From Erwinia phyllosphaerae (GTDB lineage: Bacteria > Pseudomonadota > Gammaproteobacteria > Enterobacterales > Enterobacteriaceae): 64,000 nt of DNA. Below, piece after piece: positions 58,329-64,000 of the stretch. Positions within the stretch are counted from its first letter, which is position 1, and each line of letters begins with the position of its first letter. A program made the position numbers and the translations under genes. The DNA lies in the NCBI RefSeq assembly GCF_019132875.1, contig NZ_JAHSPF010000014.1:56734-120733 (forward strand), given 5' to 3'. The notes under the pieces are model-generated. The model was not told the DNA's origin. It ran no database searches and saw only the letters and a list, made by a program, of their open reading frames with translations.

Positions 58329-59060
58329 TTACGCCTTATTGGCCGCAATGATTTTCGCTACCTTATCGGCTTCTGCCGTTAGCTGCAGCTTGCGATAGGC
58401 ATTTTCCATCAGCGGCAGTGCCTGACGAGTGGCCTGCGTATCCGGATAATCCCTCATCATTTGCTCAACGCGGTTAACTACTGCGACATAAGCCTCGCGC
58501 TTAGTGTAGAATTGCGCGACGGAGAGTTCATACTTCGCCAGACGATCCTTCAGGTAGATCAGACGCTTTCTCGCATCGGTAGCGTACTGGCTGTTCGGGT
58601 AACCGCGCAGCAGCTGAGAGAAGTCGTGGAAGGCGTCACGCGCATGGGTAGGATCGCGGTCGGAACGGTCGATGCCGAAAAAGCCCTGCAGCGCGCTGTC
58701 ATCAAGCGCCATGTCCGTCAAACCACGCATATAAATGACGTAATCAATGTTCGGGTGGGTTGGATTCAGACGCATAAAGCGGTCAATCGCGGCCTGCGCC
58801 AGCGGCAAATCGGCATTTTTATAGTAAGCGTAGATCAGGTCCAACTGAACTTGCTGGGAGTAAGGCCCGAACGGATAGCGGTTATCAAGCGCTTCCAGTT
58901 GCGTTATTGCTCCTTTAAAGTTACCGTCCTGCAGTTTTTGCTGGGCAGTGGCATAGATCTCGGAAGGCGGGCTATCGGGCACCGTATCCTTCGAGCCGGA
59001 ACAACCCGCTAATGCCAGGCTCAACGTGGCTGCAGCCACCAGATATTTCATACGCGTCAT
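58329..59060 (-). CDS. bamD: Outer membrane protein assembly factor BamD
   Basis: Essential lipoprotein of the BAM complex that works with BamA in inserting beta-barrel proteins. 243 residues, signal peptide with lipobox LALAGC (Cys 20), followed by five TPR repeats ([60 protein letters not shown]). Divergent from rluD, as in E. coli. Confidence 0.98.
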   Translation of the reverse strand: MTRMKYLVAAATLSLALAGCSGSKDTVPDSPPSEIYATAQQKLQDGNFKGAITQLEALDNRYPFGPYSQQVQLDLIYAYYKNADLPLAQAAIDRFMRLNPTHPNIDYVIYMRGLTDMALDDSALQGFFGIDRSDRDPTHARDAFHDFSQLLRGYPNSQYATDARKRLIYLKDRLAKYELSVAQFYTKREAYVAVVNRVEQMMRDYPDTQATRQALPLMENAYRKLQLTAEADKVAKIIAANKA

Positions 59061-59190
59061 GACGATTTGATTATCCTCAGAGTGTTATTCAGGAAGCTGT
59101 CCATGTAGCTCCCGATAGTGACCAGGTACAATAGCACATTATATTAAACGGCATCGCCGTGAAAACCCAACGTTAACGAAGAAGCTGTTT

Positions 59191-60168
59191 ATGGCACAAC
59201 AAGTAAAACTCAACGCAACGGTCTCCGAATCGCAACTCGGACAACGCTTAGATCAGGCTTTGGCCGAATTGTTCCCTGATTATTCAAGATCTCGTATAAA
59301 AGAGTGGATTCTCGACCGTCGCGTCACCGTCAATGGCGTAATTATCGACAAACCGCGTGAAAAACTGCTCGGCGGCGAACAAATCGCTATCGATGCAGAG
59401 ATAGAAGAAGAAGCACGCTGGGAAGCGCAGGATATCCCGTTGAACATTGTCTATGAAGATGACGATATTCTGGTGATCAACAAGCCGCGCGATCTGGTGG
59501 TGCATCCTGGCGCGGGCAATCCTGACGGTACGGTGCTGAATGCGCTGCTCCATCACTATCCTGCTATTGCGGATGTACCGCGTGCGGGCATCGTCCATCG
59601 TCTTGATAAAGATACCACCGGCCTGATGGTAGTGGCTAAGACGGTGCCGGCGCAAACGCACCTGGTCGAATCTCTGCAGCTGCGTGAGATTACCCGTGAG
59701 TACGAAGCAGTAGCTATCGGCAGAATGACGGCGGGCGGCACGGTAAACGAGCCAATCAGCCGTCACTCTACCAAGCGTACGCACATGGCCGTCCACCCTA
59801 TGGGCAAACCGGCGACCACGCACTATCGCATTATGGAGCACTTCCGTGCCCATACGCGTATGCGTCTGCGTCTGGAAACGGGCCGTACGCACCAGATCCG
59901 CGTGCATATGTCGCATATCAGTCACCCGCTGGTGGGCGATCCGCTGTACGGTGGCCGTCCGCGTCCGCCAAAAGGTGCGTCAGAAGCTTTTATCTCTACG
60001 CTGCGCAAGTTTGACCGTCAGGCGCTGCACGCGACCATGCTGCGTCTCTATCATCCCGTTACCGGGATTGAGATGGAATGGCACGCGCCGCTGCCGCAGG
60101 ATATGGTGGAGCTTATCGACGCCCTTAAAGCCGATACTGAAGAATTTAAAGATCAGCTGGACTGGTAA
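59191..60168 (+). CDS. rluD: 23S rRNA pseudouridine synthase RluD (1911/1915/1917)
   Basis: 325 residues: N-terminal S4 RNA-binding domain (LGQRLDQALAELFPDYSRSR) and RsuA/RluA catalytic domain with the nucleophile Asp in VHRLDKDTTGLMVVAK, plus GRTHQIRVHMSHISHPLVGD. Modifies helix 69 of 23S rRNA. Its TAA overlaps the pgeF ATG (TAATG). Confidence 0.98.
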   Translation: MAQQVKLNATVSESQLGQRLDQALAELFPDYSRSRIKEWILDRRVTVNGVIIDKPREKLLGGEQIAIDAEIEEEARWEAQDIPLNIVYEDDDILVINKPRDLVVHPGAGNPDGTVLNALLHHYPAIADVPRAGIVHRLDKDTTGLMVVAKTVPAQTHLVESLQLREITREYEAVAIGRMTAGGTVNEPISRHSTKRTHMAVHPMGKPATTHYRIMEHFRAHTRMRLRLETGRTHQIRVHMSHISHPLVGDPLYGGRPRPPKGASEAFISTLRKFDRQALHATMLRLYHPVTGIEMEWHAPLPQDMVELIDALKADTEEFKDQLDW

Positions 60169-60926
60169 TGAGCCTGATTACGCCTGAATGGGATGCGCCC
60201 GCTAACGTGCGGGCCTGTAGCACCACGCGGATGGGCGGCATCAGCCTGGCGCCCTGGGATTCTCTGAATCTTGGCGCGCATGTCGGTGACCAGCTCGCTG
60301 CGGTGGAGCACAATCGGCAGCATCTCGTCAGCCTGGCGGCTATGCCTTCGCCGCCTGTCTGGCTGGAGCAGGTTCACGGCACGCGTGTGCTTCATCTTTC
60401 CGGTGAGCAGCATGGTTCGCTTCAGGCTGGTTCGCTTCAGCCCGGTTCGCTTCAGGCCGATGCGGTTTATACGCGTCAGCCCGGTGCGGTTTGCGCGGTG
60501 ATGACGGCTGACTGCCTGCCGGTTCTTTTCAGCTCGCTGGACGGCAAAGAAGTCGCGGCCGCGCATGCTGGCTGGCGCGGACTTTGCGCTGGCGTACTGG
60601 AAGCGACGCTTGCTGCTTTTGCGTCGCCGCCGGAAGAAATCATCGCCTGGCTGGGTCCGGCAATTGGCCCGCAGGCTTTTGAAGTAGGCGCAGAGGTACG
60701 CGAGGCGTTTTTAGCGCAGGATTTAACCGCCAGCGATGCTTTTCTTCCCGCAGGCGAAAAATATTATGCAGATATCTGGCAGCTCGCCAGGCTGCGTCTG
60801 ACACGTCAGAACGTGCGCCAAATCACGGGTGGCGGCTTGTGCACCTTCTCGCAGCCCGAGCAATTTTTCTCTTACAGACGTGATGGCGTAACAGGCCGTA
60901 TGGCAAGTTTGATCTGGCTGAGCTAA
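60168..60926 (+). CDS. pgeF: Peptidoglycan editing factor PgeF (YfiH)
   Basis: 252 residues of the laccase-fold DUF152 family; in E. coli it keeps wrong L-Ser out of muropeptides. Metal/active-site residues are visible: His in EQVHGTRVLH, Cys in MTADCLPVLF and His in AAHAGWRGLC. Between the first two motifs lies a threefold 15-bp repeat (60414-60458) coding GSLQA/GSLQP/GSLQA, an insertion relative to typical members. Co-translated with rluD. Confidence 0.95.
   Translation: MSLITPEWDAPANVRACSTTRMGGISLAPWDSLNLGAHVGDQLAAVEHNRQHLVSLAAMPSPPVWLEQVHGTRVLHLSGEQHGSLQAGSLQPGSLQADAVYTRQPGAVCAVMTADCLPVLFSSLDGKEVAAAHAGWRGLCAGVLEATLAAFASPPEEIIAWLGPAIGPQAFEVGAEVREAFLAQDLTASDAFLPAGEKYYADIWQLARLRLTRQNVRQITGGGLCTFSQPEQFFSYRRDGVTGRMASLIWLS
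60414..60458 (+). repeat. Threefold 15-bp in-frame repeat inside pgeF
   Basis: Three units of GGTTCGCTTCAGsCn (60414, 60429, 60444) encode GSLQ(A/P) three times in a surface-loop region between the two catalytic motifs. Confidence 0.9.
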
Positions 60927-60987
60927 CCTGTCGCCCTAAGACGGTCCGGACTGACCTTTTTTTCACCAAAATATTCAGGTCATTTAA

Positions 60988-61015
60988 CTTGAAAATTTGA
61001 GGGAAGACCTCATTT
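60988..61015 (+). promoter_or_regulatory. Sigma-32 heat-shock promoter of clpB
   Basis: CTTGAAA (60988-60994), 13-bp spacer, CCTCATTT (61008-61015), fitting the RpoH consensus CTTGAAA-N13-CCCCATnT and matching the E. coli clpB promoter layout. Confidence 0.9.
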
Positions 61016-61052
61016 AATCTCCAGTAGCAATTTGACCTGAATAGGGGGAATT

Positions 61053-63626
61053 ATGCGTCTGGATCGTCTTACTAATAAATTCCAGCTTGCTCTTGCTGAC
61101 GCCCAGTCTTTAGCACTCGGGCGCGACAACCAGTTTATCGAACCACTTCATCTGATGAGCGCCTTGCTAAAGCAGGAAGGCGGTTCCGTCTCACCTTTAC
61201 TGACTACGGCTGGTGTGGATGTCTCCGCGCTGCGTCACGGTGTTGAGCAGGCAATTAGCCGCTTGCCGCAGGTAGAAGGCACGGATGGCGATGTACAGCC
61301 TTCTGCCGACCTCGTACGCGTACTGAATCTTTGCGACAAACTGGCACAAAAGCGTGCCGACAACTTTATCTCATCCGAACTCTTTGTGCTTGCCGCGCTG
61401 GATTCACGCGGATCGCTGGCTGATTTATTGAAATCGGCCGGGGCAACCAGTGAAAAATTACAGCGGGCAATTGAGCAGATGCGTGGAGGCGAAACCGTGA
61501 ACGACCAGGGAGCTGAAGATCAGCGCCAGGCACTGAACAAATATACCATCGACCTGACCGAGCGCGCGGAGATGGGCAAACTGGATCCGGTTATCGGGCG
61601 TGATGAAGAGATTCGCCGCACGATTCAGGTTCTGCAACGTCGTACCAAGAATAACCCGGTATTGATCGGTGAGCCTGGCGTCGGTAAAACCGCTATCGTA
61701 GAAGGACTGGCGCAGCGCATTATCAATGGCGAAGTTCCTGAAGGCCTGAAAGGGCGTCGGGTTCTGGCGCTGGATATGGGCGCGCTGGTGGCGGGTGCAA
61801 AATATCGTGGCGAATTTGAAGAGCGTTTGAAAGGGGTACTGAACGACCTGTCTAAACAGGAAGGCAACGTCATCCTCTTTATTGACGAGCTGCATACGAT
61901 GGTCGGCGCCGGGAAAGCGGATGGCGCGATGGATGCCGGTAACATGCTGAAGCCTGCGCTGGCTCGCGGGGAACTGCACTGCGTCGGCGCAACAACGCTG
62001 GATGAATATCGTCAATATATAGAGAAAGACGCCGCGCTTGAGCGTCGTTTTCAGAAAGTCTTTGTAGCGGAACCAAGTGTTGAAGACACCATTGCTATTC
62101 TGCGTGGCCTGAAAGAGCGTTATGAACTGCATCACCATGTGCAGATTACCGATCCGGCCATCGTCGCGGCCGCTACGCTGTCGCACCGTTATATTGCCGA
62201 TCGCCAGCTGCCGGATAAAGCCATCGATCTGATTGACGAAGCGGCTTCCAGCATCCGTATGCAGATTGACTCTAAACCTGAGGCGCTGGATCGCCTTGAG
62301 CGCCGTATTATTCAGCTGAAGCTGGAACAGCAGGCGCTGAAAAAAGAGTCGGACGATGCCAGCATCAAGCGGCTGGATATGCTGGAAGAAGAGCTGAGCC
62401 AGAAAGAGCGTGATTATTCGGAACTGGAAGAGGAGTGGAAGACAGAAAAAGCTTCTCTTTCCGGTACGCAAACCATTAAAGCAGAGCTGGAACAGGCGAA
62501 GCTTTCTATGGAGCAGGCGCGAAGGACTGGCGATTTGGCGCAGATGTCGGAACTGCAATACGGAAAAATTCCCGAGCTGGAAAAACAGCTGGCCGCTGCT
62601 ACCCAGGCGGAAGGTAAAACCATGCGGCTGCTGCGAAACCGCGTCACGGATGTAGAGATTGCAGACGTGCTGGCCCGCTGGACGGGTATTCCTGTTGACC
62701 GCATGATGGAAGGTGAACGCGATAAGCTGCTGCGTATGGAGCAGGAACTGCATCAGCGCGTGATTGGGCAGGATGAAGCTGTCGAAGCGGTTTCAAACGC
62801 AATCCGCCGTAGCCGTGCGGGCCTGGCCGATCCTAATCGCCCAATTGGCTCATTCCTGTTCCTTGGTCCAACTGGCGTGGGTAAAACCGAGCTCTGTAAG
62901 GCGCTGGCGAACTTTATGTTCGACAGTGACGACGCGATGGTTCGCCTGGATATGTCAGAGTTTATGGAAAAACATGCGGTGTCTCGTCTGGTCGGCGCGC
63001 CTCCGGGCTACGTTGGCTATGAAGAGGGCGGCTATCTGACCGAGGCCGTTCGTCGTCGACCTTACTCTGTTATTTTGCTGGATGAGGTAGAGAAAGCGCA
63101 TCCGGACGTGTTCAACATCCTGTTGCAGGTACTGGATGATGGTCGTCTGACGGACGGGCAGGGCAGGACGGTCGACTTCCGTAACACGGTTGTCATTATG
63201 ACTTCTAACCTGGGATCTGACCTGATTCAGGAACGCTTTGGCGCGCTAAGCTACGCGGAAATGAAAGATGTCGTCATGACGGTTGTCGGGCAGCAGTTCC
63301 GTCCGGAGTTTATCAACCGTATTGACGAGCTGGTGGTTTTCCATCCGCTGGGTGAAAAACATATTGCTTCTATTGCTAAAATCCAGCTGCAGCGGTTGTA
63401 TGACCGTCTGGCGGATCGCGGCTATGAACTGCATATCTCGGATGCTGCTTTACAGCTGCTGGGCGAAAACGGCTACGACCCTGTGTATGGTGCAAGGCCG
63501 TTAAAACGCGCCATTCAGCAGCAGATCGAGAATCCACTGGCTCAACAGATACTTTCTGGCCAGCTGGTTCCGGGTAAAACAGTTGAAATGGACGTGCAGG
63601 ACGGAACTATAGTGGCGCACCAGTAA
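61053..63626 (+). CDS. clpB: Disaggregase chaperone ClpB
   Basis: Hexameric AAA+ ATPase that extracts proteins from aggregates with DnaKJ-GrpE. 857 residues as in E. coli. N domain (1-145), NBD1 with [18 protein letters not shown] and [20 protein letters not shown], the long coiled-coil middle domain (about 410-525) unique to ClpB, and NBD2 with [19 protein letters not shown] and the arginine-finger region. No ClpP-docking IGF/L loop is seen. Heat-shock promoter upstream, terminator and rRNA operon downstream. Confidence 0.99.
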   Translation: MRLDRLTNKFQLALADAQSLALGRDNQFIEPLHLMSALLKQEGGSVSPLLTTAGVDVSALRHGVEQAISRLPQVEGTDGDVQPSADLVRVLNLCDKLAQKRADNFISSELFVLAALDSRGSLADLLKSAGATSEKLQRAIEQMRGGETVNDQGAEDQRQALNKYTIDLTERAEMGKLDPVIGRDEEIRRTIQVLQRRTKNNPVLIGEPGVGKTAIVEGLAQRIINGEVPEGLKGRRVLALDMGALVAGAKYRGEFEERLKGVLNDLSKQEGNVILFIDELHTMVGAGKADGAMDAGNMLKPALARGELHCVGATTLDEYRQYIEKDAALERRFQKVFVAEPSVEDTIAILRGLKERYELHHHVQITDPAIVAAATLSHRYIADRQLPDKAIDLIDEAASSIRMQIDSKPEALDRLERRIIQLKLEQQALKKESDDASIKRLDMLEEELSQKERDYSELEEEWKTEKASLSGTQTIKAELEQAKLSMEQARRTGDLAQMSELQYGKIPELEKQLAAATQAEGKTMRLLRNRVTDVEIADVLARWTGIPVDRMMEGERDKLLRMEQELHQRVIGQDEAVEAVSNAIRRSRAGLADPNRPIGSFLFLGPTGVGKTELCKALANFMFDSDDAMVRLDMSEFMEKHAVSRLVGAPPGYVGYEEGGYLTEAVRRRPYSVILLDEVEKAHPDVFNILLQVLDDGRLTDGQGRTVDFRNTVVIMTSNLGSDLIQERFGALSYAEMKDVVMTVVGQQFRPEFINRIDELVVFHPLGEKHIASIAKIQLQRLYDRLADRGYELHISDAALQLLGENGYDPVYGARPLKRAIQQQIENPLAQQILSGQLVPGKTVEMDVQDGTIVAHQ

Positions 63627-63642
63627 CAGCGGTGACAGTTTA

Positions 63643-63667
63643 AAATGGGCCTTCGGGCCCATTTTTG
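63643..63667 (+). terminator. clpB terminator
   Basis: ATGGGCC / GGCCCAT stem with a small TTCG-type loop and five T, 16 bases after the clpB stop. Confidence 0.9.
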
Positions 63668-63749
63668 TCTGTTTAATCGTCTATGTGTACTGCTTTTAGC
63701 CTTCTGGGGCTAATTTTTGAACGGTTGAGTTATTTTTTGCAATTAGGGG

Positions 63750-63777
63750 TTGTCAGCCGTCGAGAACTCCCTATAAT
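63750..63777 (+). promoter_or_regulatory. rRNA operon promoter P1
   Basis: -35 TTGTCA (63750-63755), 16-bp spacer, -10 TATAAT (63772-63777), then the GC-rich discriminator GCGCC and an ACACGGAACAACGGC leader like that of E. coli rrn P1. An AT-rich UP-like stretch (TTATTTTTTGCAATTA) precedes it. Strong, growth-rate and ppGpp controlled by family knowledge. Confidence 0.93.
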
Positions 63778-63870
63778 GCGCCTCCATCGACACGGAACAA
63801 CGGCTTACGAGTCGCCGGGTTGAGAGGTTCAGGAAGCTGAACCGCCGGAGAAAAACTTCTGAAAAAGAAG

Positions 63871-63898
63871 TTGACTCTGAAGGAGGAAGGCGTAAGAT
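63871..63898 (+). promoter_or_regulatory. rRNA operon promoter P2
   Basis: -35 TTGACT (63871-63876), 16-bp spacer, -10 TAAGAT (63893-63898), about 120 bases after P1, the usual tandem spacing. Confidence 0.8.
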
Positions 63899-63938
63899 AC
63901 GCCACCTCGCAGTAAGTCGCCAAGGCGCTTACCGCAAC

Positions 63939-64000
63939 GCTCTTTAACAATTTATCAGACAATCTGTGTGGGCACTCGCAGGATTGATATCAGCGTCTCC
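63939..64000 (+). other. rRNA leader with boxA antiterminator (16S gene lies beyond the window)
   Basis: GCTCTTTAACA (63939-63949) is the rrn boxA bound by NusB/NusE, followed by AATTTATCAGACAATCTGTG as in E. coli rrn leaders. The 16S rRNA gene should begin about 100 or more bases past the window end. clpB followed by an rRNA operon corresponds to E. coli rrnG. Confidence 0.92.

Noticed and set aside
61458..62753. 431-codon minus-strand open frame inside clpB
   Set aside because: Antisense shadow of the clpB ATPase core; no start signal or family features.

Overview
This window looks like the chromosome of an enterobacterium, most likely an Erwiniaceae member (Pantoea/Mixta/Erwinia-like). 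Housekeeping proteins are near-identical in length and motifs to E. coli ones, and several syntenic blocks are classic for Enterobacterales: nlpD-rpoS; mltB/pncC-recA-recX-alaS-csrA-serV-argV; yqaB-yqaA-gshA-luxS; corB-ypjD/ffh-rpsP-rimM-trmD-rplS; aroF-tyrA/pheA-pheL; raiA; bamD/rluD-pgeF-clpB followed by an rRNA operon leader. The genus assignment is inference.

Layout. 0-6 kb: 3' part of nlpD, rpoS, an orphan harpin/HrpF-like secreted-protein candidate on the minus strand, and mutS. 6.1-7.0 kb: a gene-poor, partly AT-rich stretch with only coding debris. 7.0-17.9 kb: a type II secretion operon (gspC-D-E-F-G-H-I-J-K-L-M-O) with a convergent gspS pilotin; GspC is unusually short and gspN is absent. 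18.2-28.6 kb: a nitrate respiration block (narL divergent from narK-narG-narH-narJ-narI, then lldD) in which narX is missing. 28.8-35.7 kb: mltB, pncC, SOS-regulated recA, recX, alaS, csrA. 36.0-37.2 kb: tRNA-Ser(GCU) and four identical tRNA-Arg(ACG) genes separated by two families of long spacer repeats that carry copies of the tRNA 3' end. 37.5-46.6 kb: yqaB-yqaA, gshA, luxS, corB-ypjD, ffh and the rpsP-trmD operon. 46.8-51.5 kb is accessory: a soluble double-PAS chemoreceptor, a free-standing CTP-synthase-like amidotransferase domain, a GNAT acetyltransferase, an OFA-type MFS transporter and a small membrane protein. 51.8-57.6 kb: aromatic amino acid genes aroF-tyrA and pheA with its pheL attenuator. 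Between tyrA and pheA lie a 35-bp hairpin tandem array and two coupled substrate-binding-protein genes. 57.7-64 kb: raiA, bamD, rluD-pgeF, clpB with a sigma-32 promoter, and the P1/P2/boxA leader of an rRNA operon whose 16S gene starts beyond the window.

How it fits together. The segment between mutS and mltB (about 6-28.7 kb) looks like a variable region in which secretion and anaerobic respiration modules sit in an otherwise conserved backbone. NarK imports nitrate, NarGHI reduces it at the membrane, NarJ matures NarGH, and LldD could feed electrons from L-lactate into the quinone pool. An FNR box sits at the right distance for class II activation of narK. The most unusual items are the 35-bp hairpin array that begins inside the tyrA stop codon, the tRNA spacer repeats, the orphan harpin-like gene, the leaderless ModA-like protein coupled to a MolA/FecB-like binding protein, the GspC without PDZ domain, and narL without narX. 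I found no CRISPR array, prophage, insertion sequence or clearly novel multi-gene system.
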